Positions 10,061-18,635 are shown, numbered from the stretch's first letter. The stretch: 64,000 nucleotides of DNA from Streptomyces toyocaensis (GCF_000725125.1 NZ_JFCB01000034.1:1-64000), one strand, 5' to 3'. Notes: a model not told the origin generated them from the letters alone. A program made the numbers and translations.

Positions 10061-10341
10061 TCAGGGCTGTCGGCTGCGGAGCAGAACGGCCATCCCTTCG
10101 AGGGAGACCGACCCCGCCAGTGCCTTCGGATTCCGCTTCGTCGGCCAGCCGGTTGAGCCACGCCTCTTCGGTGTCCTCGGCGAGCTGGTGCAGCCGCTGG
10201 TACTCCTGGATGCCGATCACACGGCTTTTGCTTGCCTCGCCGCGTGATGATCGTCGGTGTCCGCTCGCGGTGGACACGCTCGATGACACGAGCGAGACGA
10301 CTGCGGACCTCGGTTCTGGACTCGACCACTGGCTGATTCAT
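10061..10341 (-). pseudogene. Frameshifted Phd/YefM-family antitoxin relic
   Basis: From ATG 10341 the frame reads 'MNQPVVESRTEVRSRLARVI' ... 'TIITRRGK', a Phd-type N terminus, and then goes wrong. Homology resumes in the next frame as 'VIGIQEYQRLHQLAEDTEEA', then shifts again near 10085-10095 into 'SLEGMAVLLRSRQP' and a stop (TCA, 10061-10063). The 281-base span is two bases longer than a normal 279-base antitoxin gene, so two +1 insertions explain it. No toxin gene lies in the 134 bases downstream. I call it a decayed solitary antitoxin; the assignment rests on sequence pattern only. Confidence 0.75.
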
Positions 10342-10344
10342 AGG

Positions 10345-11982
10345 TCAAGCGGGCTCGAGAAGGTCTACGACGGAGAGCCCGGTTTCGCCGTTGACGAGAG
10401 TCAGGGCGACGTCGGCACGAGCGGCCAGGTCGAGTGGATCCAGGCCTTCGACGTAATCGGCGTGGATGATCCTGTCCAGGCCGGCGCCGACTAAAGGGGC
10501 GGCGGTGCGGAGCGAGGCTTCCAGCGCCACACCTTGGGTGGCGCCGCCGTGCAGGATGATGTTCCGGGTCCGGTACAGGCGCCGGAGCGCGATGCGGAAG
10601 GCGCCGGCGACATCGTTCAGAACCGGGCGTGGATTCTGCACCAGGTCAGCCATGCGTTGGGCAGCCGGACGGTCGCTGTACTTCGTGGCAGCCCCGGTGA
10701 AGTCCAGTGCTGAGGCCCCGTGAGCGAGAAGGGCTTCTGCGACCACGCGGGCTCGCTTCTGATTCGTGGTGCATCCTGCAACCGCGCGGGCGAGTTCGTC
10801 CAGGGCGCGCGGCTTGTGCCGGTGCGCGAGGGCAGTGAGCTCGGCGCGGGGCCAAGAGCACGCGATGATGGCCGCCATACGGTCTGCCGCCACTGCCTTA
10901 CCGGACCGTTCGCCCTCCCCCTTGGGATCATCGGGGTTCGACAGCAACGACTCGATGGCTGCCCAGGCGCCCGCCACGGCCGGAGCCAGTGGACCACGGT
11001 TGACCGCAGCCGCGAGCTCCAGGGCGTCATCGGTACGACTGCGGGCGCCTGCAACCTTGTACAGGTGGCCTTCGTTGACGAGGGTCAGGACATCCGCGCC
11101 GCGTGCGGGGGGATCGAGCGGGACGGGGCGTGGGTGTCCGGCGACCCAGATATGAGAGAGCGGTTTCACACCGCCCCGATCGCGGCGCAGGAACTGGGAG
11201 CGGGCTGTCATCCGCTCCAGCATCTGACGGGCCTGCTCCGCGGCGCTGAAGGGATCGAGGGCCGTGAACTGGTAAACGAACCCTCCACCAGGACGGATGC
11301 CTGCGGTGTCGTGACCGTGCTCGCGCAGCCAGGCCACGACCTTGCCTTTGCCGTACCAGTGTTCCAGCGGTTCGGCCAGCTCTCGTCGGGGCACCTTCTC
11401 CAACGCCACCAGAACGTCATAGGAGCGGGCCTGGCGACGGGCCAGCTCAACCGCCGCGGCCGCCGTGTCGGCCGTAGTGGCATGCGCGTCGTACAGCTCC
11501 TTCGCCCAGGCCTTCAGATAACTGGCGCTGTAGCCCAGGTCGAGGAGGTGGGAGGCGACGGTTCGGGAGAACCGCTCCGGTTTGACACGCTGATCGACGG
11601 GAGCGCTGACCGCAGTCGCCCACCGCTCCAGATAACCGGACCGGACATGGCCGATGATCTCCTTGAGTCGACGACGTGCAGGGCTGGGATCCGGCAGCGG
11701 ATGCTTCAGCAGGCCGGTGAGCTCCTTGCGCAGCTCCCTGTCCCCCAAGCCTCGGTCAGGGCCGATCAGAGCACCGAGCTGGATACGTTGCCAGTCACAC
11801 GCGGCCGGTGACAGTACTCCGTGGGCCTGCCAGTAACCGGCCTCCCAGAGTTCCTCCAAGGCCAGCACCGAACCTATGTCCCAGAGACGGCGCGCCCATG
11901 GCGTGCCTTCGTCCGTGAAGAAGTCCGCCATGCGGGCGAGCACATGCCGGGCATAGGGGTCCGAAGGGGAGGCCGTAACCAT
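10345..11982 (-). CDS. HEPN-like domain protein, possible RNase effector
   Basis: 545 residues, all-helical appearance, no signal peptide or membrane helix. The C-terminal third (about residues 335-490) has two features of HEPN domains: 'IESLL' (343-347) on an early helix and 'RNIILH' (473-478), which fits the R-x4-H catalytic motif (RN-xxx-H) of HEPN RNases. The N-terminal 330 residues are not recognised. ATG 11982 has only a weak AGGGTG ribosome site; a start at the internal 'MADFF' is possible. It sits among nuclease and toxin-type genes, which fits a defence or stress RNase, but this is inference. The gene ends 3 bases from the start of the antitoxin relic. Confidence 0.6.
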   Translation of the reverse strand: MVTASPSDPYARHVLARMADFFTDEGTPWARRLWDIGSVLALEELWEAGYWQAHGVLSPAACDWQRIQLGALIGPDRGLGDRELRKELTGLLKHPLPDPSPARRRLKEIIGHVRSGYLERWATAVSAPVDQRVKPERFSRTVASHLLDLGYSASYLKAWAKELYDAHATTADTAAAAVELARRQARSYDVLVALEKVPRRELAEPLEHWYGKGKVVAWLREHGHDTAGIRPGGGFVYQFTALDPFSAAEQARQMLERMTARSQFLRRDRGGVKPLSHIWVAGHPRPVPLDPPARGADVLTLVNEGHLYKVAGARSRTDDALELAAAVNRGPLAPAVAGAWAAIESLLSNPDDPKGEGERSGKAVAADRMAAIIACSWPRAELTALAHRHKPRALDELARAVAGCTTNQKRARVVAEALLAHGASALDFTGAATKYSDRPAAQRMADLVQNPRPVLNDVAGAFRIALRRLYRTRNIILHGGATQGVALEASLRTAAPLVGAGLDRIIHADYVEGLDPLDLAARADVALTLVNGETGLSVVDLLEPA

Positions 11983-12055
11983 CGCAGCACCCTAGCGGAG
12001 GATGTGATCTGCCACCGCACGTCGCACAGACTCGTGCTACCGTAGTCGCAGACTT

Positions 12056-12092
12056 AAAGGGGCACCCGCCGTCCAACGGCCGCTGCCCCTTT
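12056..12092. terminator. Terminator-like hairpin between the HEPN-like and nuclease-like genes
   Basis: Arms AAAGGGGCA (12056-12064) and TGCCCCTTT (12084-12092) with a 19-base loop, followed on the plus strand by TTCTTCTT. It lies just downstream of the minus-strand gene ending at 12165 and before the next minus-strand gene, so it probably ends that transcript. Confidence 0.6.
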
Positions 12093-12164
12093 CTTCTTGC
12101 CTCCGTGGAGCCCGAAGCTCCTACGCCCCCGTCGGTGGGCGACTGTCGGGGCGCGATGGGCCCA

Positions 12165-12941
12165 TCACCCCCCTAGCAGGCGCACTCCGTTGTCGTCCCC
12201 TACTTCGTACACGTCGATCCGCAGCAGCGCGCGGACATGGGCCGGGACCCGCTGGACGGCCTTCACCGACGAGGACGGCACGACGAGTGCGTACCGTATG
12301 CGGGCGTCCTGGCTCGTCATGCGGCGCAGCAGTTGCCCGTAGGCGATGTCCGCGTCGATGCCCTTCTCGCTGGTGCGGCCCTTGGCCTCGCAGATCAGTC
12401 TCTCCTCGCCCCGCACGGCTTCGAGGTCGGTCCAGCGGTCCGTGGGCTCGACGGGTGTCCACCCCTCGCCGAGCAGCCAGGCACGGAAGGCGTCGGTGAC
12501 CCGGTCCTCGTCGCTGTCCCGGGCCAGGATCTTCCGCAGCGCCGCCAGGTCGGCCTCCTCGTTACGCCGCAGCCGCCCGCGCCCGTCCGCGTCGAGGTCG
12601 GCCGGCCGGACCACGACCAGCCGTAGCCCACGGGCGGGGATCTCGGTGTCGCGGCGGGCGTCGTACAGGGCTCGCTGCTCACCCCGGTGGACACCGCTCA
12701 CGGTGAGCCGGTCCGGCTTGTCGAAGTGGTCCACCGGCTGGTGGTGCTGGAGCTCCCGGTACTCGACCACGAGCCGGTGGCCGGGCCAGTACGCGTCGAC
12801 CGGCAGCCTGACCTGCCGGCCCCCGGCCCCCGGGTCGCCCAGCAGCCAGTCGAACCGGTGCTGCGTCAGAGCCTGTTCGCCGAGCACGCGGTTGCACAGG
12901 CCGACCACGTACGCCTCGTCGCTGTCGCCTCTCGATGCCAT
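12165..12941 (-). CDS. Protein with two PD-(D/E)XK nuclease-like domains
   Basis: 258 residues from ATG 12941; an ATG three codons upstream exists but the GCAGG ribosome site suits the inner one. The C-terminal domain (about 145-258) shows a restriction-endonuclease pattern: Asp172 in 'WTDLEAV', Glu185-x-Lys187 in 'LICEAKGRTSEKG' and Gln203 in 'AYGQLLRRM'. The N-terminal half (about 8-115) carries a second pattern, Asp49 in 'LPVDAYWP' and Glu60 in 'RLVVEYREL', like Vsr/DUF559-type folds. Two nuclease-like domains in one small protein suggest DNA cleavage in defence or repair. No methyltransferase is adjacent, so a classical restriction enzyme is unlikely. Confidence 0.6.
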   Translation of the reverse strand: MASRGDSDEAYVVGLCNRVLGEQALTQHRFDWLLGDPGAGGRQVRLPVDAYWPGHRLVVEYRELQHHQPVDHFDKPDRLTVSGVHRGEQRALYDARRDTEIPARGLRLVVVRPADLDADGRGRLRRNEEADLAALRKILARDSDEDRVTDAFRAWLLGEGWTPVEPTDRWTDLEAVRGEERLICEAKGRTSEKGIDADIAYGQLLRRMTSQDARIRYALVVPSSSVKAVQRVPAHVRALLRIDVYEVGDDNGVRLLGG

Positions 12942-12960
12942 GGCGGGCATCCTGCCAGCG

Positions 12961-13836
12961 TCACGACGAGTGCGGTTTCCCCAGCTTGGCGGCGGTGTCG
13001 TCCGCGTCGTGCTGCTCGGGGATCGTCGGATGGGATTCGTGCTCTTCCACGACTTCCCCGTCCAGAACCTCCTCGTCGACGGCCCGGTGCGCCGGCTTCG
13101 TCAGCTCCAGGCCGGCGAGGTGCTTCTTCAGTCTCTTGGCCATGGGCAGGTAGGTGGCGAGAGTGAGCCCGCCGGAGACGACGGCCCCGACGACGGGAAT
13201 GGCCTTCGAGACGGACTTCGCGAAGGTCTGCTTCGTCATCTGGACGCCGAGGTAGCCCGCGACCTTCTTCACGATGGGGTAGATGACGCCCTGGGTGAGT
13301 GCCTTCTGCGGCAGCTTCTTGGCGACCTGCTTCGACATCATCCCCGCGACCTTCCCCACGGCGGCGTTCGCCGACTGGGTGCCGAACATGACACCGAAGA
13401 AGAGCGTGAGCACTCCCTTGGTCGCGTCGTCGAGGTCGTCGCTGTCCTCGGAGAACAGATCGGGCCAGCTGTAGAGATAGGCGAGTTTTTGCGCGATGCG
13501 CAGCATGTGGCCGAAGTACTGGGCCGTATCGGCGGGCACCGTGGCGGGGAGGGCGATGAAGCCGGGGATCCCGGCAGCCGCGGAGAGGGCACTGGCCTTC
13601 ACGGCTTCGTAGTTGATGGAGTCGTTGGCCGCTTTGTCCAGGACATCGAGAGGGATGCCCGCCGCTGCGGGTGTCTCGTCGATCGCCCTGCGGATCTCGT
13701 CCTCGGAGCAATAGCGGGCCAGCGCCTTTCGCAGGTACTCCGCCCTGTGGATACGCACACCCGGAAGCCTGGCGGCGCTCGCCAGCACCGCGGAGAAGCG
13801 CGACTCCGGGTTCTCGATCTCTTTGCTCGTGGCCAT
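12961..13836 (-). CDS. EcsC-like membrane-associated protein
   Basis: 291 residues. The middle and C-terminal part is Ala/Gly/Lys-rich with amphipathic or membrane stretches: 'AAGIPGFIALPATVPADTAQ', 'GVLTLFFGVMFGT' and 'KAIPVVGAVVSGGLTLATYLP', the last being characteristic of the EcsC family as I know it. The tail (about 250-291) is acidic and probably disordered. The family has no firm biochemical function; members are often found near stress or conflict genes. It runs in the same direction as the nuclease-like gene, separated by only 19 bases, so the two may be co-transcribed. Confidence 0.5.
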   Translation of the reverse strand: MATSKEIENPESRFSAVLASAARLPGVRIHRAEYLRKALARYCSEDEIRRAIDETPAAAGIPLDVLDKAANDSINYEAVKASALSAAAGIPGFIALPATVPADTAQYFGHMLRIAQKLAYLYSWPDLFSEDSDDLDDATKGVLTLFFGVMFGTQSANAAVGKVAGMMSKQVAKKLPQKALTQGVIYPIVKKVAGYLGVQMTKQTFAKSVSKAIPVVGAVVSGGLTLATYLPMAKRLKKHLAGLELTKPAHRAVDEEVLDGEVVEEHESHPTIPEQHDADDTAAKLGKPHSS

Positions 13837-13994
13837 GGGCGGAACCTACAGGAGCCGGGGAAGTGGTGTGGACAGCTTGAACAATGGAGTCGGTGAACCG
13901 AATTGAGTTGCGGGCTCCGCGTGCAGCCGGACGCGGCGGGCCTCTGATTTCGCGGCGACCTTCACACAGCTGTCCGGATCCGTTCCCCGCTCCG

Positions 13995-14595
13995 TCAGAC
14001 CCATTGACCGGTGGGTGGTGAGCTGAGGCAGCGGCCGCAGAGGGTTTCGTCGCCGGTCGGGCGGAAGAGGGCCGCTTGCATGTGGTCGCCCTCGCATTCG
14101 CGGAGGGCGGCGAGACAGCTGGACGGGCCTGCGGGGGCGGGGTGTTGCACCGGCCGCCGGAATGCGGGGACTCGGAGCGACCTGCGGTGACGCGTCGGCG
14201 GAGGGTGTGTGGACGGGCATCCGGGCGAGGATCTTCGCGGCCTCGGCGGCGCTCAACGGCACGTTGGAGAGCAGCTGTTGGGTCACCCAGTGACCGCCCG
14301 GCCCCTGCACCCGCCGTTCGTGCACGAACCCCTCCTCCTTGAGTTGCCGCTTGGCCCGCGTGAAGGCGCACGCCGCGATGCGGGCGCGCTCGGCGGTGCG
14401 AGACAGGGGCTCACGCGCCCCGTCGGGGAGGGAGAGCTGCCAGGTCAGCAGCCGCACGGCGTCGGAGGACAGCCGGAGGTGCCGGATCAGGTCGTGGGAG
14501 AACTGGGTGAAGGCGCGCGGGGGCGCGATATGGTGCCGGTTCAACTTCTCCGTGAAGCCGGTTCCGGCGGGGGAGAACCTGGCGGGAGGCAACAT
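13995..14595 (-). pseudogene. HTH protein with C-terminal zinc-ribbon, frameshifted
   Basis: From ATG 14595 the protein begins 'PARFSPAGTGFTEKLNRHHI' and contains a winged-helix-like region ('SSDAVRLLTWQLSLPDG', 'FTRAKRQLKEEGFVHERR'), a Streptomyces replication/HTH-type conserved protein. After about residue 150 the frame becomes Arg/Pro-rich. The missing end is found in another frame from about 14150: a Cys-rich tail 'CLAALRECEGDHMQAA' and 'DETLCGRCL' ending at TGA 13995-13997. The C-x7-C and CGRC spacing looks like a zinc ribbon. A one-base frameshift around 14145-14165 splits the gene. Sequencing error cannot be excluded. If used as annotated, the frame would continue to 13846. Confidence 0.65.
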
Positions 14596-14671
14596 CCTGC
14601 GCAGTTTCTACGCGAAGAATTGCATCATCGACGGGATGGACGACGGGTTCCTAGTGAAGATCCGCTACTGA
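14590..14671 (+). pseudogene. Possible C-terminal remnant of an unknown gene
   Basis: The plus strand reads 'NILRSFYAKNCIIDGMDDGF' and 'LVKIRY' before TGA, with natural codon third positions, unlike the Arg/Pro-rich shadow upstream. No start or ribosome site exists. It could be the tail of a lost gene or chance. Confidence 0.2.
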
Positions 14672-14723
14672 CCCCGGCCCCGGATGGGCGGGACGGCATC
14701 CGGCCGCCCCGTCCGTGCCGCGG

Positions 14724-15191
14724 TCACGGCTTGGCAGGCCAGAACTGCACGAGATACCTCTCCACGTCGTGCCCCGTGCCCTCACCCTCCGACAGGGCGG
14801 CGGCCTCGGCACGGCCGACGCAGTGCGCTCGCAAGTGCCACGAACCCGGAGAGCCCAGCGCGAAGGTCTCCGTACGCCCCACGCTTCCCGACCAGACGGC
14901 CACCTCTCCGCTGGTCGACTCGAACTCGGCCTCGGCCTGCTCGTCCCAGGCCGAGGCGTCCTGCGCGGGAGGCGGCCCGTCCCACACCTCCACGGTGACC
15001 GTGGCGGTATGAGTGTGGCCACCGCTGTAGAAATCGAGGCGCCCTGGGAACCCGTTCAGGAACACGCCCTGCTCATAGTCGTCCGGGAACGGCACCGGCA
15101 GGTCACCGTCGTCGGACTCCTGAAGCGCGAAGGAGTGGTACCCCACGTACGCGTCCACGCGCTGCTGCCGGACAAGCTGTGCCACGAGCAC
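14724..15191 (-). CDS. Hypothetical protein
   Basis: 155 residues, GTG start at 15191 with a weak GAAGGGG ribosome site. No family recognised. The composition is acidic and aromatic, with a probable beta-sandwich ('HTATVTVEVWDGPP', 'GEVAVWSGSVGRTETFAL', 'SWHLRAHCVG'). No signal peptide or membrane helix. Similar small acidic proteins are common beside DUF397-type or immunity genes in Streptomyces. It diverges from the DUF5753 regulator gene, 176 bases away. Confidence 0.6.
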   Translation of the reverse strand: MLVAQLVRQQRVDAYVGYHSFALQESDDGDLPVPFPDDYEQGVFLNGFPGRLDFYSGGHTHTATVTVEVWDGPPPAQDASAWDEQAEAEFESTSGEVAVWSGSVGRTETFALGSPGSWHLRAHCVGRAEAAALSEGEGTGHDVERYLVQFWPAKP

Positions 15192-15367
15192 CCCTTCGGG
15201 ATTCCGATGCCGGTTTCCTTGCCGGAATGGTAGGCGGGGGTGGCGGGTCGGTGAGGGGATTCACCCGTAAGCCGGAACTCGGTCGATGGCGGGCATGGTT
15301 GCGGTGCGTCCGTCCTACGGTGCGAGCACGGGTGGCCGGTGGACGGATGTGCTGAGGGGCGGGTGCG

Positions 15368-16219
15368 ATGGAGTCGGGAGCGGACTCGGGCGCGGGTGTG
15401 GAGGGCGGCGCGGGGGCCGATTCCAACGGCGAGTTCCTGCGGTGCTTCGGCCGCCAGATGAAGCTGCTGCGGGAGGCTGCGGGGCTGACGCAGGCGCAGT
15501 TGGGCGAGCGGGTCGGGTACGGCGAGGCGCAGATCGCGGCGGTGGAGCAGGGGCGGCGGATTCCGCGGCCGGAGCTGGTTGACGCGGTGGATCGGGAGGT
15601 GGGGGCGCCGGGGGTGCTGGTGGCCATGAAGGGGGAGGTGGCGAAGGCTCGGTATCCGGGGTTCTTTCGGCGGTACGCGGAACTGGAGGGACAGGCGGTC
15701 GAGTTGCACGCCTACTCGGACCACGTGGTCAAGGGAATCTTGCAGACGGAGGAGTACGCACGCGCGGTCTTCCGCATGTGGCGTCCATTGTTGGACGAGG
15801 AGACGATCGAGCAGGGCGTGACGGCACGGATGGAGCGCCGGAAGCTCTTCGCTCGTCGGCCTGCTCCGTTGCTGAGCTTCGTCATCGAGGAACATGTTCT
15901 GCAGCGGCCTCTCGGCGGGCCGGAGGTACTGCGGGGTCAGCTGGAGCAACTGTTGCTGTACGGGCATGAACGCAACGTCGAGTTGCAGGTCATGCCGACG
16001 CGGCGCGACGAGCACGCGGGACTGGCGGGTCCCTTCACGTTGATCCATCTCGCCGATCAGCGCAGGATGGCTTACATGGAGGTGCAGGACACAAGTGCCC
16101 TGTACTCGGACCCGAAGAAGGTCAGCCCGTTGGAGGCGACGTACAGAGTCCTCGCGGCCCAGGCGTTGACTCCCAGAGAGTCGCTGGCCTTCATCCAGAA
16201 GCTGTTGGGAGAGCTATGA
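15368..16219 (+). CDS. XRE-family regulator with DUF5753 ligand domain (WhiJ-like)
   Basis: 283 residues from ATG 15368. An N-terminal Cro/CI helix-turn-helix (about 27-85, 'LREAAGLTQAQLGERVG') is followed by a DUF5753 domain (about 100-280, 'PGFFRRYAELEGQAVELHAY', 'VPGILQTEEYARAV'-like 'VKGILQTEEYARAV', and 'MPTRRDEHAGLAGPFTLIH'). Streptomyces carry dozens of these, each paired with a DUF397 protein; WhiJ and related pairs act on development. Its stop overlaps the ATG of the DUF397 gene (ATGA), so the two are translationally coupled. Confidence 0.9.
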   Translation: MESGADSGAGVEGGAGADSNGEFLRCFGRQMKLLREAAGLTQAQLGERVGYGEAQIAAVEQGRRIPRPELVDAVDREVGAPGVLVAMKGEVAKARYPGFFRRYAELEGQAVELHAYSDHVVKGILQTEEYARAVFRMWRPLLDEETIEQGVTARMERRKLFARRPAPLLSFVIEEHVLQRPLGGPEVLRGQLEQLLLYGHERNVELQVMPTRRDEHAGLAGPFTLIHLADQRRMAYMEVQDTSALYSDPKKVSPLEATYRVLAAQALTPRESLAFIQKLLGEL

Positions 16220-16422
16220 AGACAGGCAGCCCCGCGCCTGCCGCTGGCGAACTGCGCTGGTTCAAGAGCAGCTACAGCGCGGGCAACGGCGGTGATTGCG
16301 TCGAGGTGGCGGACGCCGGTACGGCCGTGCTGATCCGTGACTCCAAGCGCCCGGACGTGGCGATCCTCAACGTGCCCTCCGCCCAGTGGACGGCGTTCGT
16401 TCGGATGGCCGCAGGCGTCTGA
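16216..16422 (+). CDS. DUF397 family protein, partner of the DUF5753 regulator
   Basis: 68 residues with the family hallmarks 'WFKSSYSAGNGGDCVEVAD', 'VLIRDSKRPD' and 'WTAFVRM'. DUF397 proteins are small partners of DUF5753 HTH proteins and may act as antagonists or co-factors. It overlaps the upstream gene by 4 bases and is followed by a terminator at 16430. Confidence 0.93.
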   Translation: MKTGSPAPAAGELRWFKSSYSAGNGGDCVEVADAGTAVLIRDSKRPDVAILNVPSAQWTAFVRMAAGV

Positions 16423-16429
16423 AACGGAC

Positions 16430-16470
16430 GAGGGGCGGTGGAGAGCCGTTGATGCTCCCCACCGCCCCTC
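16430..16470 (+). terminator. Terminator after the DUF5753-DUF397 operon
   Basis: A 12-bp perfect stem GAGGGGCGGTGG (16430-16441) / CCACCGCCCCTC (16459-16470) with a 17-base loop, 7 bases after the DUF397 stop. Confidence 0.8.
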
Positions 16471-16536
16471 ACTCATGCCCGAAGGGCACTGCCCTGCTCA
16501 CTCGCTCCACAGCTCCTTCCTCCAGCCACATCTCAA

Positions 16537-17151
16537 GTGGATGACGAAGGCGCGCACCTCACGACGTTCTTTGTCGGCGAGCTCGAAGTTCCCCGGGCAC
16601 GCATTGCCGCACCCAGCGTCTTCATGACGGACGAGGAGCAGACCGAGCAACTACACCGGTGTCTCGGCGACGATTCTCTGCCTCTCGATGTTCGTACGGC
16701 TGGTGCCCTGACGCTCCTCTTCGGACTGCAGCACACCAAACTGCTCGAACTCACCGTGCGCGACGTCATAGACGACAACGCGATGGTGGCGCTCAACCTC
16801 GCAGGCCGTCGCCTGCCGCTGCCGCCCGAAGTCGCCCGGTTGGTCCGCGCGCAACGCGACCAGTGCCAGACACGCTGGCAGCTCGATCAGACAGCCAGCA
16901 CAACACCGTGGCTGTTCCCCGGCCAGGAGCCCGCCCGCCCTCTCGGAGCCACCTACCTCAATCTGAAGCTCCGCCGACACGGCATCGCGCCTCACGCCGG
17001 CCGCAACAATGCTCGTCTCGCGCTGGCCACAGACCTGCCGGCGTCCGTCCTCGCCGACTTCACCGGCACCAGCATCAGCAACGCCACCCGCTGGACCGGA
17101 TACGCCAGACGCGACTGGCTCGACTACATCGCCTCCCGCGCACGGGTCTGA
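16537..17151 (+). pseudogene. Degenerate, N-terminally truncated tyrosine-recombinase-like protein
   Basis: 204 residues resembling only the C-terminal catalytic half of XerD-like recombinases: 'AGALTLLFGLQHTKLLELTV', 'LPLPPEVARLV', 'TPWLFPGQ', 'HAGRNNARLAL' and 'RWTGYARRDW'. The first catalytic Arg is not where expected (LQHTKLLEL), an HxxR-like motif (HAGR) and a Tyr remain. The N-terminal DNA-binding domain is absent. No ribosome site precedes ATG 16537. Related catalytically doubtful recombinase-like proteins are frequent in Streptomyces. It may be a relic of the island's integration history, or a repurposed protein; no att site was found nearby. Confidence 0.55.
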
Positions 17152-17208
17152 CGGTTTCCAAGTGTGCCGGGCAATGGAGCAGAGAGATCACCACGAGATG
17201 TGAGGCCG

Positions 17209-17832
17209 TCATATTGCCTCGGCGCATTCATGGACGACGGCATAAAGCCGACGAATCAGGCTCAAGGAGGAGGGGAGAGGGTCCGGGTTGGCCTGCATGT
17301 GAGGCGCGTCGTGGAGCCACTGCTGCCACAGGCCGTCCAGGCCCAGGAAGCGGTCGGCCTGATCGTTTCCAAGATTCAGGCTGATGAACTGGAGAGCACC
17401 CATGACGACGGTCTGGTCGTACGCGAGGTCAGGGCGGCGGAGGTAGCGATCAAGGTAGGTGGCGAGCAGATCAGCATCGCGCTCCGTTCCGAAAGTGGCC
17501 AGGGCCACGCAGTAAGCCGGCCCAGCACAGCAGACCTCGCTGGCCGGCAGGAGTTCTCCGAGGCGCTCGCGAAACTCGGTCCGTCGAGAGACGGCTACGA
17601 GCCAAGCCGCCGTTCTCCGTTCGCGCCAGCCGCCCTCAAGAAGGGTGGCGATCTCATCCGCGGTGATGAGTCCTGCATCCTCGCGGAGGTCGCGTATGAA
17701 CCGGTCGTACTCAGGGCTTCGCATGCGCAGCAAGCTGCCTCCGAGCTTCAGATAGCGCCGTCGCTCGCCCTCGGGCGTGACATAGCGGCGAACCAGGGCC
17801 AGCAGTTCGGGATCCTCGCGGGCATGGCGCAT
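17209..17832 (-). CDS. DUF6000 family protein
   Basis: 207 residues from ATG 17832 (a GTG directly before it is an alternative). The start 'MRHAREDPELLALVRRYVTP' and 'ERRRYLKLGGSLLRM' match my memory of DUF6000. The protein is helical with HEAT-like repeats, with 'SEVCCAGPAYCVALATFGTE' in the middle. No function is known; family members often sit beside other small Streptomyces accessory genes of immunity type. Confidence 0.65.
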   Translation of the reverse strand: MRHAREDPELLALVRRYVTPEGERRRYLKLGGSLLRMRSPEYDRFIRDLREDAGLITADEIATLLEGGWRERRTAAWLVAVSRRTEFRERLGELLPASEVCCAGPAYCVALATFGTERDADLLATYLDRYLRRPDLAYDQTVVMGALQFISLNLGNDQADRFLGLDGLWQQWLHDAPHMQANPDPLPSSLSLIRRLYAVVHECAEAI

Positions 17833-18056
17833 CACAGGGCCGATCCTGCCTCGCTGGTGCGCAACGAGGCCGGCCCATTCTTGCGTTGCTCGTTCGCTGC
17901 TCTCACCGGGACCAGCGCGACAGACTGGTCTAGTTCGTCGACCACGACTGGAGCGGCTACATCAGCAGCCGATAAAGCGGCAGCTAGGAAGTCGGTTCCT
18001 CTCGTGGATGCGCCCCGGCATCATGGCCGTCGGCGGCTACAGACGCGAGGGGACGA

Positions 18057-18635
18057 GTGCAGCAGTTGTCTGGAGACGGGCAGGCGGATCTGACGGAGCT
18101 GTGGCATCAGCATTGGCCCCATTGCCCGCCGGTTGGGTACAAGATCCGTGACCCGTACAGGGATGTCTGGGTACGTTTTCACAGCCTGCCGGAGTCGAAG
18201 CGGTACCCCGAGGACGAGAGCGAGTACACCGTCGTCCTGGAGCGTTACAACACCGTCCTTGATGAGTTGTTCGCTGGTGCGGACGTGTACGTCATCACTC
18301 CGACCTGGACGACCGAAGCCGAGGTTCCGTCAGTGAAACCCGGAACGGGGTATTGGCAGAGCTTGCTGGTGGAGGACGATCCCGACCCTGAGTTCCGCAC
18401 GTACTGCCACCTCTCCGCCGCCCGCCGGCCCTGGCAGCGCGGCTGCGTCGACGACTTGCTCCGAGGTACCGCCGACGACAAGGTGGCCGGAATCCTCATC
18501 ACCGACACCCGCATGCAGCGCATCCACCACCCCTACGACGGTGGCGCCGACGTCTTCCTCACCACATCCGACGAGCGGGACCAGATGCGCGATCGGCATG
18601 CCGACTGGCTTTCCAGTCATCCCTCGGGTCTCTGA
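18057..18635 (+). CDS. DUF3885 domain-containing protein
   Basis: 192 residues, GTG 18057 after GAGGGGA. The sequence 'DPYRDVWVRFHSLPESKRYP', then 'EYTVVLERYNTVLDELF' and a C-terminal 'ILITDTRMQRIHHPYDGGAD' fit DUF3885 as I recall it. A cytoplasmic protein of unknown role; related proteins occur in polymorphic-toxin immunity sets. Its 3' end overlaps the convergent YrhB-domain gene by 19 bases. Confidence 0.65.
   Translation: MQQLSGDGQADLTELWHQHWPHCPPVGYKIRDPYRDVWVRFHSLPESKRYPEDESEYTVVLERYNTVLDELFAGADVYVITPTWTTEAEVPSVKPGTGYWQSLLVEDDPDPEFRTYCHLSAARRPWQRGCVDDLLRGTADDKVAGILITDTRMQRIHHPYDGGADVFLTTSDERDQMRDRHADWLSSHPSGL

Noticed and set aside
14339..14671. 110-codon plus-strand gene opposite the HTH gene
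   Set aside because: Most of it is antisense shadow; only the last 25 codons look protein-like, so only a low-confidence remnant is listed.
16537..17151. Active integrase defining an integrative element
   Set aside because: N-terminal half absent and first catalytic Arg not in place; no paired att repeats were found flanking the island.
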